A stretch of DNA of 64,000 nt from Anaeramoeba flamelloides. Lineage: Eukaryota; Metamonada; Anaeramoebidae. Shown here one piece after another: positions 49,789 through 63,673 of this stretch; position 1 is the first letter of the stretch; every line of letters begins with the position of its first letter. The translations under genes and the position numbers were made by a program. The stretch spans positions 19,096,001 to 19,160,000 of the forward strand of contig JANTQA010000047.1 in assembly GCA_027625915.1 (NCBI GenBank), written 5' to 3'. The notes under the pieces are model-generated. The model was given only the letters and a program-made list of their open reading frames with translations. It was not told the origin of the DNA and ran no database searches.

Positions 49789-50509
49789 ACATCACTAGTA
49801 TGAAAAAATAAAATTGAAAAAAAAAAAATAGTTAGACAAAATTATTACTCTCATTAACCTTTCATCCTTAATAATAAAGTTTATTTACAATATAATCCTA
49901 ATTACAGAACTTCAAATTCTCAAGGCTATTGTATTTATTTTTGTCAGTAGTAGCTCCTTTTTTAAAAGTCTCTGGTCGAGAAAAAAAGGTGTTTTTTTTG
50001 TGTAAAAAATTACAAATAAACCGAGGGATGAATTTTAGTTTAATTCAACTTGGAGATATTTATTTTGATAGACAATAACTAACAGTTTTGAAAATGCTGT
50101 ACTCATCTAATAAAACTGAAATAGAGAAAAAAAAAAAAAATTCATGTGATAAATATCCCGTGTCATAGTTTTTCCGGGATTTAAAAGAACAAAGAATTCT
50201 TTAATAGTCCAAATAATTAATTCTCCATTTGAAAGATATTTATTAAATTTAAAATGCTTTTTAGAATATATTATTATAACCTCTTAACTCTGAAAAAAAA
50301 ATTATTCAAATTTTTTACTATTAAATTTGAAAAAAAATCTTTAAAGAAAAATTGGATTTTCCAACTTAAATTGTTCAATATCTTGAAAAATAATTTTTGA
50401 TCCAAGATCTTTTATGAACCAAGAGTATTTATTATTCGTGAAGTTATCAAAAAGTGAAAAATTAGCAAATGTTTAATTTTTTTTTTGATAAAATTTTTTC
50501 ATGATCGTG
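49789..50509 (-). repeat. Dispersed hairpin repeat family, copy 3 (inverted)
   Basis: On the minus strand it starts CACGATCATGAAAAAATTTTATC and passes ATTAGATGAGTACAGCATTTTC and CCAGAGACTTTTAAAAA. It ends TTTTGTCTAACTATT...TTCATACTAGTGATGT, as copy 1 does. The hairpin section is missing or collapsed, so this copy is about 300 bp shorter. Confidence 0.75.
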
Positions 50510-51839
50510 TTGTATAGATTATTCATATTTTATTGAATAAATCGAATTGAAGTGAAAAAATAAACAAATTAAAATTTGAAGAATAATTTAAATTGAAGTG
50601 CTTTCATTTGCTTTTCTTGAACTATATATTATAAAAAAGACAATCCAAGTCTACTAATTTAATTGAAAATCAGAAAAAAATACTTTCCTAATTACAGATC
50701 AAACAAATCTTTTCCATTTGAACATAGCTGTTGAAATTTTTGAAACTTTTTTTTTTTAATTGAATTTTTTTATCAAATAGATTATTTTGTACTTTTTTTT
50801 TTTTTTGTTTTGTGAATTTTTTTGTCATTGCTGAGATCTGGAATCTTTTTTTTGTTCTTTGTAATTGTTGTTATTGAGATCCTGTGATTTTTTTTTGTTC
50901 TTTTTGAATTAATTTAAATGAAAGAAGTGCAATTCCATAATGTTATTTTTAGTGCTAACCCAGTAAACACTTGTTCTAGGTCAAATTCAGTGGCTAGACC
51001 CTTAAAGGAACCTTTTTTTTTTTTTTTTTTTGCAAGATTTTCCAAAGTCTGAGAAGAAAGATTTAACTTTCCAAAGAGCATACCATAAATATAAAAGGTA
51101 AATCTGAAATTAATGGATATCCTTAATTTATACTATTAAATTCCAATTTAAATAAATTAAATTTTCTCACAAAAGTATCAATAAGGAAGTTTAACTAAAT
51201 CTCTAGATTTTAATTTTTGATTAATTTTGTAAAGATATTTGGTTTTTTCAACAAACAAAAGGAAAAATTGTTTTGGAATTGAAAAAAATGTTTCATTTGT
51301 TAATTGGAAAAAGGGCAGTATCTTTAAGTTTTGCCTTTTGGTGTTTCCACTTAAAACCAAAGATCGTTGGTCAATTTGGTATTTGGTAAAAGGAATTCTG
51401 AAATATACTGAGACAAGTTTATTTATGACTTTTGAAATGTAACAAAGTAAAAGAAAAGAAACTCATTTTTTTTTAATGGTTGTATCCCAAATAGGATAAC
51501 AACATTATCTGAAAAAGCAAATTGAAAGGAAAGATTTTCATTTCATAAGTCGAAAACGACAGTATTAAGATAGAATTTTTATTTCCAAACAAAGTATGAC
51601 TGAAAAAATCCGTAGCTCTTGGAAATCCAAAAAAATGTAAAAATACTGGTATGTGAATTATAAACGGGAAAAATTTTTACTTGATTTTCAATTTCAATTT
51701 CCTTTTTCAAAATGAGTTTTTAAATTACAGCCTACTTTTTTAAAAACTCTCTTTGAGAACTTAATTTAGCAAAGAAAAATATGAAAAGGAAGTGAAAATT
51801 TTTTCCCATTTATTATTCAAATACCAGTATTACACCTTT

Positions 51840-52290
51840 ATTAAAAAAGTGCTAATTTACTTTTAATCAATCATTACCATTCTTGTATTCGTTTGATCGG
51901 GTGTTACTAAAAAAGTTTTTCAAAGTATAGCAATTTTAAAAAAGTGAAAACTTTTTTTTGATTTGTTGAGAATTAAAACTTTTTTAAAAAAGAATAATTT
52001 TGATACTGATAAAGCTATTTTAAAAAAGTGTCAAAGTCTTTTTTTTTATGGATCGCAAGAAATGAAAATTTTTTTAAAATTTTCAGTGTTAATAAAGAGA
52101 GGAATTTTTTTAAAAAAAGTGCTTTCCTTACCACAACCACCTCAACCCTATACTTTTAGGTTGAGTCCTCAATTTTTTTAAAATAGAAAACTTTCAAAAA
52201 GTTTTAATTCGAAAAAGATTTCACTTTTTTAAAATGGAAAAATGAATAAAATTTTTAAAAAAGTCCATACTTTTTTAAAATGTGTGTATT
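51840..52290. repeat. Cluster of TTTTTTAAAAAAGT-like palindromic motifs
   Basis: About ten occurrences of TTTTTTAAAA(AAGT) or its mirror ACTTTTTTAAAA in 450 bp, irregularly spaced (for example near 51842, 51933, 51977, 52015, 52106, 52221, 52252 and 52268). The spacing is not that of a tandem array. Confidence 0.6.
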
Positions 52291-52819
52291 CGGTTCAGTC
52301 TATTTTTGAAATTTGTTAACGTTGCTTTCGAATATTTCACATCAAAGATAAAATCAACCAAATTTTCAAGCTTTCTTGGCACTTAAACCAAAAAGATTCT
52401 TTCTTTATTCGTTTGTAAAGTTAACAGTATATTAAATTGATCAAAAAAAGAATTGTTTTTTTCCTTGTTAAAATTTTCAAGGTTTTTGTAATTAAATACT
52501 TTTAGATTTGTCAGTTTCGTAAAAAATTATAATAATGAAAATTGTAAAAAAAAATTTTTGCAATTTTATGAATTTGTTTGTCAACTGAAAACCCAAACAA
52601 CATTTCTTAGTTGTTAACAGGTGAAAGTAAAACCACAAATCATTGGAACTTTATTTTTCGATTTTATTTTGTGAAGCGAAATTAATTCTTGATATTCGAA
52701 ATATTCTATTAAAGCTGTTCGAGAAAAAGTGAGGAGAAAAAGTTTTATAAGGCGTGATCTATAAACTGCTGAAAACGAGTAAATTATGCAATTTGAAGGC
52801 TACTTTAAAAACTTTTTTC

Positions 52820-53432
52820 TTAACTTTTTTTAGAACAATTAAAAGTTGTTCTGAAAAAAAATTTTTTTTTTTTGGATGACAAAAAAGAAAAAAGGGTAAA
52901 GGAAAATAACAAAAGAGAAAAAAAAAGAAAAAAAAGGATAAGTACGGTGTATTTTCAATAGCAAAATTTGGAACAGATCTTTGTGGGAGTTTAAGTTTAA
53001 ACAATTGGTTTGGTGTTGATTTTGGATTTTTTGTTATCTTTTTTCTTGGTGAGATTATGTGTTTTCGTTTTACTTTACCTACTGACTTGCTATTTGGTTT
53101 ACGAAAAGAATTTAAGGATGTACAAGAGATACTAATAAGATAAAAAAAACGAACATCCCCTGAAAAACAATTAAAAAGGAATATAAAAAACCAAACCTCC
53201 TTCCTTTTTTCATTGTTTGTTTTGGTGGTTCTTTTGGTTTTTGTGATTTTTCTGGGTCCAATTGAAGCCTTGAAATTAGACTTTGGATTTTATTTGATGT
53301 CTGTGAATTTTGGTTGTTGTTCTTGTTTTCTGCGATTCTTTTTTTGTGACCAACACTGAATTCTTCTTCGAGTTTTGTTTTCAACGAACTCATAGCAATT
53401 TGTTTTGCTGATTGGGTTTTTACACTACTCAT
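52820..53432 (-). CDS. Basic unidentified protein (150 aa, three exons)
   Basis: Minus-strand exons 53432-53197, 53131-52946 and 52850-52820; phases agree (AG|T codon at the first junction, CC|A at the second). The first exon starts MSSVKTQSAKQIAMSSLKTK and is moderately helical (IQSLISRLQLDPEKSQ). The second is strongly basic (NSFRKPNSKSVGKVKRKH, ISPRKK) and ends LPQRSVPNFAIENTP. The third adds TTFNCSKKS and a stop. I recognise no domain. Ser/Pro and Lys/Arg content suggests a nuclear or cytoskeleton-binding protein, but that is a guess. Introns are short (65 and 95 nt). The tiny third exon is the weakest part of the model. Confidence 0.65.
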
Positions 53433-55883
53433 CTCAAGTGTTAAGTTGGGAAGTATGCGAAACAAGGGGAATTAAATACAAAAAAAAATATTGATCAAAA
53501 GAAAGATATAAAATGATTGTAAAAGGTTAAAAAAAAGTTCAATAATTTCGAGTCATGGAATGTTGTGTTTCGTGTTGAAATAATAACAAGATCGTTCTTT
53601 CCTTTTGATTAAAAAGTAAAATTTGTAATTTTTTGAAAATAATTTTAGTTTTTTGGAATTTTTTTAGTTTGAACTAATTCCGTTCAGAAGTCTTTGTACT
53701 TTTTGCTTCAAAAAACGTCTTTTTAATTTTATTAAATTGCAAAAAATTTTTAACAATTTGGAATTATTTGAAACTTTTAAAAGTGTGCTGTGATTTTTGA
53801 AACGGTTTTTCTGAAAGGCTGTGAAAACCATTATTCTTGTAGTTGTTGTACTGTTCCTTTTCTATTTATATTCCAAAATTTGGGAAAAGAGAAGATTTTC
53901 TAAAGGAAAGGCAGAAAAAACTTTGAGAAAGATCTTCTAAAAATTAACTCACAGTCTCATTTTTTAGATTGTCGTAAAATTAAATTAAAATTACGATTTA
54001 TTGTCGGAAATAAAATTATATTTTCATTCAAAATAAAAGAGAGAACAAATGTTGGCAAAAATTTTCTTTTAATTGGTTATCTTTTTTTGAACTCAAATTC
54101 TAGGAGGAAAACAGTTTGTTTCAAATTGAAACTGAAATTTTTTCTTATGCGGGTATAGGTTTTGCAAATTATCATTTTCCTTTTGAATTTTTTTTTATCT
54201 CATCAAATTTTCAACTATTTTTATTAAAGAAGTGATAAGATTCTCAAATATTATTGTACCAGTTCAAGTGTTGAATGTTTAGGTTTCTTTATGAAGAAGA
54301 TATCAAGATAGCTTTTTTGAAAAGTTACTGATAAATTCCAATAAATTTCTAAAAATTTTTGGTTCAATTTCCATTTTGATAAATCTTTGAACTGTTTCTT
54401 ATCAAGCAGTCCAGGACAAAGAAAATTTTGAAGAAAAACTAATTTTACACAGTTTCTTAACACTTGACCACATAAAGTGCTTTATTCAAAGCTTGATCAG
54501 AATAATTTCAAAAAGGAAAATGAAGTAAAAAGTTCCAAATAAAAATTGTTATTTATCAGTATTCAACATTACCATGAATAAACAAATTAATCTAAAATTT
54601 GTGAAACTGCCTTAGGGAAATACTCGAGTCTGAATTTAGGGACTTTTAAATCTGATTTTATTTTACTATCGAAAGGTAATAGAGTAACCCTTTCCACAAA
54701 GATACAACAAACTGTGAAACAATTTCATTTCTCAACTTTAGAGAATTAATTTTTCATTTTTAAAGAAAAACATTTTTTCCTAATTATATTTTCATTCATA
54801 AGATCTGATCCTTTTTTGTTTCAAAGATTAGGATCTAAAAAAGAAAGAGAAAAATTTATTCAAAACCTTTTTATTTTTGAAGAAATCTCACTTTTAGGAA
54901 TTAATGATTGGTTTGTGTGAATGCAGATTATTTCAAATTTAATCTAATTTAATAAATACAAGGAAAATAAATCAAATACTGAACCCTTGAAGATCCAGAA
55001 AAAATTGTTTATCTATTTTATTCATAAATATTTATAACTTTCTTGAAATTTAAAAAATAAGATAATTTTTTTTTTCAAATACTCAGAGTATAAACAAAGA
55101 ACTGATTTTTTAAAATTAACAATTTTTTTTAATATTTAGTATTTTTTTATATTAAATTTATTTATTTGAATTTGTTTTATTTTTTTGCAAATAATTAAAA
55201 AACGAATCAAATAATTATAATAAATAATGAAACTTTTAACCCTTTTATTTTATTAACCCACTGGGATAATAAAGAATTAAGACCGGTTTATCAATTATTG
55301 ATTAAAAATAACCTAATTGAAAGAATATTTCTTTCGGTTATAAATTGGATTAACCATGGTTTTTAAAAAGTACTTCGAAATTTTTTTATTTTGATTTTTT
55401 TTTTTTGTTTTTTATCTAATAAAACGAAAAATTTGATTGGTACTTATCTTTAAATTAATAAATTATATTTCTTTCAAAGTTAAAAAAATATTTATTATAT
55501 ATTTATTTAAAATTAAATATATTTTTTATAATGGATTATTCCAGAACTTAGCGATTTTACTTACAAAGTGCATTTTTGGACAATTCCTTTCCATACAATA
55601 TTAGGATTTCTTTCTCCTTTAAAGAAAATATCATTTTTTGAAAAATTCAGAATTAAGATTAATTTTGTCTATTTTTCATTTTGGGTATGTGGATTTTTTG
55701 AGATGGAGTTTATTTGCTTTATATTTTTTTAAAAAAAATAAATTTCTTTTATTGAGTTTCAATTGTTTTTTTTTTCAAATACAAAATTAATTGAATCTTT
55801 TTTTATTAAAGTTGTGATTCGTTTTACTTAAAATGTATTTAAAGATATTGTTATTTATCAAGTTTTAGTTGTTAATGTATAAT

Positions 55884-55927
<44 letters not shown>

Positions 55928-58094
55928 CTTGAGAGAGATCAAAAAACACTACAGAGAGAGAACCTTTGAAAATTATAGACCCATAATAGTATTTTTTTTT
56001 ATTAACACCAAATGAATTTAACCATCAAAATGATGAAGTATCGATAAAAATAACTCTTTTTATTATTATTATTATTATTATTATTTATTAGTGATGATTA
56101 AAAATATATCTTATACTCGGTACTCATTTATTATTATTTTAAATTAGGAAACTAAAAAAAAATACGAAAAAAAAAATTAAAATTAATTTTTTTATTTTCG
56201 GCCCTTATTCCGATACATTCAAATCAAAAAATTTTCCTAATATAGAAAATGTTATTGTCTTGCAAATTATTCTTTCAGATTTCATTACACCCCATATAAA
56301 ACTGATTTTTAAATAATCTTTGATTTTTCTTTCTTTTTTTTATTTGTGAGACCCACTTTAAAATAAAAAAGAAAAAAGATTTTGGATAAATAGAATCAAT
56401 AAAAACATATTTTTTTATCCATTTACTGTCAAAATAATTGAAAAAAAAAAAAAAAAAAAAAAAAAAATCAGAGTAGATTTACAAGATAAGAGAATTGTAT
56501 TAATATTAAGTTAGTAAATTTGATAATGTGCTTATTTTCGAATTTATTTTTGAAATATCTTATCTTATAATTGTTAAGAAAAAGACACCCTTTTGAATAT
56601 TATTCTTTTTGTTGATTGATTGCTAGGTTAAAAATAAACCCCTTTCAAAATCATTGGCCCATTAAAAATCAAATTTTAAAGAAAAATATTTTTAATAATT
56701 GACGTTATCTATTATAATATAAAAATTCCTATTTTAATATTCAGTTCTATACTCAATAGATATTTATTTTTTGTCTAAAAATAAAAGAAAAAAAATAAAA
56801 AAAACTGTTACTAAGAATTGAGTCATTTATTTTGAAAGAAGCATTACATAAAAAATAGAAAATTTAAAAAATGAATAAAACCCATTTATCGTTTCTCCTT
56901 CCATTTGAATAACTAAACAATTTCTCTTTTTCATATTTGAAACCAATTTTTTTATTAATTCATCTGTTACTTCTTTTCAATTTTTCATTTTCAATTACCA
57001 TTTTTACAAAACACTGTTGAAAAAATAAAAAAGAGAAAAGATGATTTATTGGCAAACTTTTCATTGTGAGAGGAAAAAGTTCAAAATAATTCAAAAGCAA
57101 TTCAAAATTCAAAGGTAAGGTGGGCCATTTATTAGGTAATTTAGTTTACTTTAGATCTCCTAATTAAAATTTTAAGTACTAAACAGATTACTTATACTAA
57201 ATTGGGTTTACCACTTTTTTATTTTCCTCAAGATTTTTCTTGAAAAAAATTGTTTTTGATGATCCAATTCTGTTAAAAAATATTTGATTTGTTTCGATAA
57301 TCCACATTCCAAAAAAAAAATGTAAAATAAATTTTTCTCCTCAAACTCTTATTCAAAGTTAAAATTATTTAATATTTTTTTACTTATCCCTCTCAGCCCC
57401 TATTAATAAACCAAAATCAAGTCTAATATTTAATTTGATTATTATAATTAAAATGGAATCTAAGCCATCATATTCAACCAAAAATTTAAGCAACTTCTAT
57501 TAGGAAATAGGATATTTTGATTGTAAACATTAGGAAAATTATATTTTTTCCGGTTTTTTGTAGCTATGATTAGTCTATCATTGCGAAATTTACCAGAAAA
57601 GTTCAGCCATAGGTCTTAATTGTACATCAACAATTTGAATTGTATATATCTTTATCGATTGAATAAAAACAATAAGTAGAAATTTTAATTTGCAAAACTT
57701 TCCTTTTCTCCTATTTTACAATTAAAATCTATTTTCCAATGGTCCCATTTGACAATTTTTTCTCCAATAGCGAATAGTTATTTAAGATATTAAACTAAAC
57801 CAGTTTGAACTTTACAATACAATATTATATTTCAATTATACAATCTAATAATTTAAAATAGAAGAATTAATGATTTTTATTTGTTCTTTTTCCTTTTTAT
57901 TTGGGTTCTTGACTTAAAAAAAATGATAAAAAACGACAAAAATTAAAAAGAAGACATTTTGCTTTCGTTTCATAAATTTAAGTTGAGTTTAAGTTCCAAA
58001 TTTAGGAATTTTCCAGATTAACTTATTTACCAAAAATCTGAAAGGAAGTGTCATTTTTTAGGTAAATAATTATTAATTTGTTAATTGTTAAGTA
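53433..58094. other. Intergenic region, 4.7 kb
   Basis: No gene is supported. It includes long poly-A runs (55889-55925, 56443-56467), an (ATT)n stretch (56061-56086) and the inverted relative (55545-55600) of the 40560 block. A minus-strand open frame at 54251-54463 (CPGLLDKKQFKDLSKWKL...) has protein-like composition, but I found no motif or splice partner. Confidence 0.55.
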
Positions 58095-61000
58095 ATGACA
58101 AATTGGGAGACTTCTTTTCGAGGCGGCTTTGATGATTTTAAACCACAACAAAATTTTGTTTCTGTGGAGGACTTTTCACAGGCCTTTAATGGCTTGTCTG
58201 GTCCGCAACAAAACCAGTCTTTTTCAAATTTACAAGGAAATCAAAATCAACGATTCCAGCCATATAACACCCAACCAATCAACACAAACTTAACACAGAA
58301 TAACCAAACTAGGAACCAAACTAACAAACCAGAGTTTTCAAATATTGAAGAGCAAAAATTTCTTCAATTATTAAAACAACTTTCTTCAAATGGATCAGGA
58401 ACAATTTCTGCAAGTTCTTGTGCTAATTTCCTTCGGACAACATCACTACCAAATAGAATTCTTGCGAATGTATGTCTAATTTTTGAACTTGTGTTTTTTT
58501 TTTAATAAATTTTTACAAATAATCGCTCGATTCAAATCAACTTTCCACTCTCTTTTCTTAATTTTTTTTTTTCACAATCCATTTCATTCTTTTCTTTGAC
58601 AACACACAATTCCTTTTTTGTTTTTTCTCTTTTACCTACACGGTTTTTTTGTTGTAAATTTAGATTTGGGATTTATCTGATCATAAAAAACAAGGCTTTC
58701 TTCAAATAGAAGGTTTTTTCATTGCGATGAGAGCAGTTGCATTATACCAACACCACCAAAAACTCATACCGGAATTAATCTATAAAAAAGCACCAAAAAA
58801 TGGTTTGTCTTTCGAAATAAATCTTTCTTATAAGGCTGCCAAAACAATAAAAAACAACAAATTCAATCTGAATTAATTTTTCTTTTTTTTTTTTCTTTGT
58901 TTACCTTTCATTCTTTGATCTCTATCCAACAGAAAACTCCCTTTTACCAAAAATAGGTCACTTAAATAACATAGAATTAAACAAAAACACTTCTTATTCT
59001 TTACAACAAACAATCAAACAAAATTCAAGTAATTTTTAATCTTTTTTAATTTTTTTTTTTTTTTCACACACCTATCCTCAAAAAGAAAAACAACAATTTT
59101 CGTTTCACAAAATATTTTTCATTTAAGGACTACGTTTGCAATTTACCAATTTATCTCAACACATCTTGATCCAATCTCATTTAATTTACAAAGGAAGGTA
59201 CATCGAAATATTCTCCAATTTGGATCAAAAAATCGTTTTGTGTGTATTTTTTAAATGAAAAAAAAAACAAAGAAGAAAATTTTTAGAGATATAAACCCGA
59301 ACCACCTTTTTAAGAAACGTGGAAATGAAAAAAAAAAATAATCACTATTTTCTAACCCACAGAAAATGAAGATCATTCAAACACTTTTAACAAACAGCTC
59401 TAACTTTCAAAGATCACATGCCCTATGATTTTTGAACATTGGGATACTTGAATTGTTCCATTTTCGAGACAAACCATAATCATTATTACAAAGGGGGTGT
59501 GGTTTTGTTTTTTTTTTTCTTTTGTTTTGTGTTGATTTTCTCTTTGTTTTTTCTTGAATTGAAGTTCTCAAGAAAATTTTCAAGGATAGTATTTACCCTT
59601 TTTGATTTTTTGAACAGAATCCCCATTTATTAAAATACCTCAAAACATTTGGGTTATTTTTAATGTGACAATTTTTTTTATTTGTATTATTTCCCACAAA
59701 ACATAATTGTTAGTACCAATACCATACAAATTGTGTTGGGGGGTATTGTGGGGAAGGTTTTGTGGAATTTTGTATTCAATCATCCGAATAAAAATAAGAT
59801 CCATAAATGATTGCAAAAAATGAATTGGTTTTTGGAAATTAAAAAAAAAAACTTTTAATCAGCTGATTAAAATAAAAAAAAAAAATGAATTTTTTGGGGA
59901 ATCAGAATTTTTATGGATTCAATACAATACCTAACCGACTCCCAAATTTTCTTCTGAAAATATTTCTTTGTTGAAAATAACAAAGGATTATGCATCCTAA
60001 AATTGCAAATTTTCTGACCTTTTGAAGTTTAAGAACAAAATTTATTTCCCATTAATTTACTTCCGGAGTCTATAAAAAAACCTAGAAAATTCTCAACAAT
60101 GCCTCAAACTTTTCAATTTCGCCTAAGAAGAAAAGTTTCTCAAAAAGCCGATTTTTACCAACCTTCTTTTTCATTTTTTGATATCACAAAAATTACAGAA
60201 ACCACAGAAATCACAGAAATCACAGAAATCACAGAAACGAAGATAGACAAAATTGTTATAAATATTTCATTTTTTCCTTCTTAGATCTCACTGAATAAAT
60301 ATTTGTGAGATTTATGAACAAACAATCCCTCTTTAAAGCACCTTACGCATTAAATTTCAATTGCAAACGTAGCCTTTAATTCACATTTTGTACAAATTAA
60401 CGTTTTTGATAGAAAAAAATTTAAACCTCAAATAATCGTCACTTCAAAAAATTATCAAATCGGTTTTAATTTAGTAAAATGGAAGCGAAACGGAAAATTT
60501 TTCAAAATTTTTTTTACTTATTTTTATCGATTCAGATAATCAGAAACTGAAATTCCTCAAGTAAAATTAATGCATATTTTTAAAATCTTTAACGTCTAAT
60601 TTCACATGAATAGGAAAATCATAACATCAAAAAATCGGAAAAATTATAATTTTCCGAATGTTTACAACCAAAATAACCAAAAAGCCAAATTTAAGATAAT
60701 TAAATTTTTAGTTTCATATGATGGTTTAGATTTTCATTTTAATTCTAATAATCAATCTAGTTTTTAGCACCATAAACATCTCTGAAAATAAATTGAATTC
60801 ATTTTTTTTTTTTTTTTTTTTCAATTCTACAATTATATATCTATACCAATTATTATAATAATTTTAAATACAAACAATAAAGGCAATAATATAAAAACAA
60901 GTTTTAAACAAATACCATTATCGACGAATATTGAACACAAACAAAATATAATCACAACTGAAGTTGTGAAACCATCTTCATCAAAGCAAAATCTACCTAT

Positions 61001-63587
61001 AAACCTTTTAAAAATTTCACAAGAAGAACATCAAGACTATTCAAAAACATATTCCCAACTAGATATAAACAATGATGGATTTGTAACAGGTAATTCTTAA
61101 TTTATTTAATTATATTAATTTTTTTTTTTTTCAATTCAAAAAACTACACATTTTGATATTTTTTTATAATTATAGAATATAAAATACAATTTCAAAAGGT
61201 ATTTAAAATTTATCCAAGTTATTCGTTTTTTATTTTTTCAATCCTTACACTTTTTTTTTTGAACAAGTTTTGAAAATTAAATATTTTATCTTTTTTAGAA
61301 ATGATATAAAAAACAAAAGGTTCATTAAAAGCAAATTCATTGTAAGTGACTATACCCTTAATAAATATTTATTAGTGCTAGCCTGACTAAGTTTGACTAT
61401 GAACCAATTTATCTTTTGTGAATTTTTAATTTTAGAAATTATTTTTTAAATAATATAGTTTTAAATATAATCACAACAACTTGTTATGTAAATAAAATTT
61501 ATCTTTAGAGTTACCATATAAAATTCCAAAAGATACCAAATATCAATTAATATTCCAAAAGATACCAAATATAGGTTAATACTCAAAAAAATGTTTTGTT
61601 AAAGTAAAAAGAGAAAACAAAATTTGGAATTTTCATTTCTTGTAACCCGGAAGAACTACTAAATGGAAAAAGTGCAACCATCTTTTTTTTTTTCTTCTCT
61701 AAAATTATCCAAGTCTTCATGTTACAGATACAAGGAAAATTGAACGGATATTTTTTATTCACTTTTCAGATAAAATTCAACAAATCCCCTTTGTAAATTA
61801 ACTTGAATTCAGAACATTACTTTTAAAAAACATAAATGTCGAACAAACTTATAATCTTTTATAGAGCTTGGAGAAAAAACAAATTAATTTTTAATAAATA
61901 ATTTTTTTTTTGTCATTAACTAGTTAAATTACCTTGACAAACCAGTATTTGAAGAAAAAAAAACAAAACCAAAGATCTGCTTCAAATATTCGGAAAGAAG
62001 AAAGAATATTTTTAATATCTTTTCAAAAAAGCAAAGATTCATTTTTTTCAAGAGAGGATCTATCAAATATTCCCAAAAATCCCCAAAATTGGAAAATACT
62101 CGAAAATTTTTTAACCAACTAAAAAACATTTTTTGAACAACTTCTAAGAAACCCCAGCACCAATATACTCTGTTTAAAGGTAAAATTTGAATTTTTATTG
62201 TTGATCATTTTTTTTTTGTTGAAAAATACAAAACATGCAAAAAATTGCAAATTTGGGGGAATAGTATTCAGCCCATTTTGTGTGAAAGGAATTGGTACTG
62301 TAGATGACTTATAGCATTCCTGATGATTGCTTAATGGTATTAACAAATGAGAGAAAATGTATTTGTAAGACAATTTCTAATTGTGAATCATTCCTCATCA
62401 TTTTGCAATCTTAAATACAATCCAAAAATAACCGAGTAATATCTAATCGTACAACACATACCTATATATACTACATAAGATGACACAAGCCAAACTTTAT
62501 TTAACTTCCCATTCCATAAAAGGAACTGGTTTAACCAAAACATACAAACACACACAACCCATTCTATTGCCCTGACATACCGATACACTTACCCTAATAA
62601 GTACCAACAATTACTCAAATATACTCAAAAGTTACAAAAACTCCTCAAAGAGCTTTCAGAGGGTTTAAAAGAGAAAATTCAAAAAAAAAATATTTTGTCT
62701 TTAAGAAAAATTGCTATTTTACCATAAATACATTTATCTCTGAACACTAGGGTTTCTTAAAAGTTTTTCAAAAGGCTCTTTTAGTGGTTAAAAAAATTTT
62801 CGAGTATTTTCGATTCTCGGGTATTTTTGGGAATATTTCAAACACCCTTTTCATGATAAATAATTTTAATTTGGAACTAAACTCCATTTCACTCAAAGGG
62901 TCCCAGCCAAAAATGAAAAAATCACTTTATTTTTAAGAATCAACCAAACTTAGATTGTTTAGAAATACGAGAAATAATAAAATTCGGATTAGAATCGATA
63001 ATCATAAAAGAAAAGCCTGAACAAACCATAAATTTCAAAAAAAAAAAAATGTTAAAAAGTTTTTTCTGCACTTTTCGTTGGAACGTCTCTTGCAAAATTC
63101 TTGATTTCTTTAGGAAATTAAAATTGTTGACAATAAGATTTTTCACTTGTAAATGTATGGATTTTAAAAGGGCATACAAAGCCTAACTTTTCTTAATATT
63201 AATTTGGAGTTTCAAACAAATTTTTTTTCAAATTTAATTTTTTAAAAAAAATAAAAAAGAAAAGAAAAAGCAAAAATCAAAAAAAAAAAATTTTTACAAA
63301 ATGAGAAAAAATGATTTTGATCTAAAAATTGAAATTTTAGTTTGAGAAGAATAATGAATTAAACTCATAGGATGTATTCTATTTCTTCAATAAAACTGGG
63401 ACCCTTTGACTGGAAAAGAGTTTAATTTGAAAATACAATCTTTATTTCAAATATACATATGAAACTATTTAATAAAAAATTATATAAGAAATACTAATGC
63501 AAACTGGAATTCTCTTTTCTAAAGTAGAATTTTTAAAAAATTTACAATTGTTTTGTATGTAATCTAACCATCTAATCATTTATCCAT

Positions 63588-63673
<86 letters not shown>

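Larger units (their letters stand above)
49472..52819. other. Intergenic region, 3.3 kb
   Basis: Holds copy 3 of the dispersed hairpin repeat (49789-50509, minus) and a block dense in TTTTTTAAAAAAGT motifs (51840-52290). Several short frames (51239-51442, 51963-52181) overlap that block or lack motifs. The unseen first exon of the RasGAP gene may lie at the left edge. Confidence 0.55.

Noticed and set aside
60099-60284. Frame with Thr-Glu-Ile repeats (ACAGAAATC units) as an exon of the EH gene
   Set aside because: It is a short tandem repeat in intron 3, and exons 3 and 4 already join in phase without it.
61929-62588. Open frames within the inverted-repeat element as transposase pieces
   Set aside because: Short, on both strands, overlapping the arms, and without any transposase motif.
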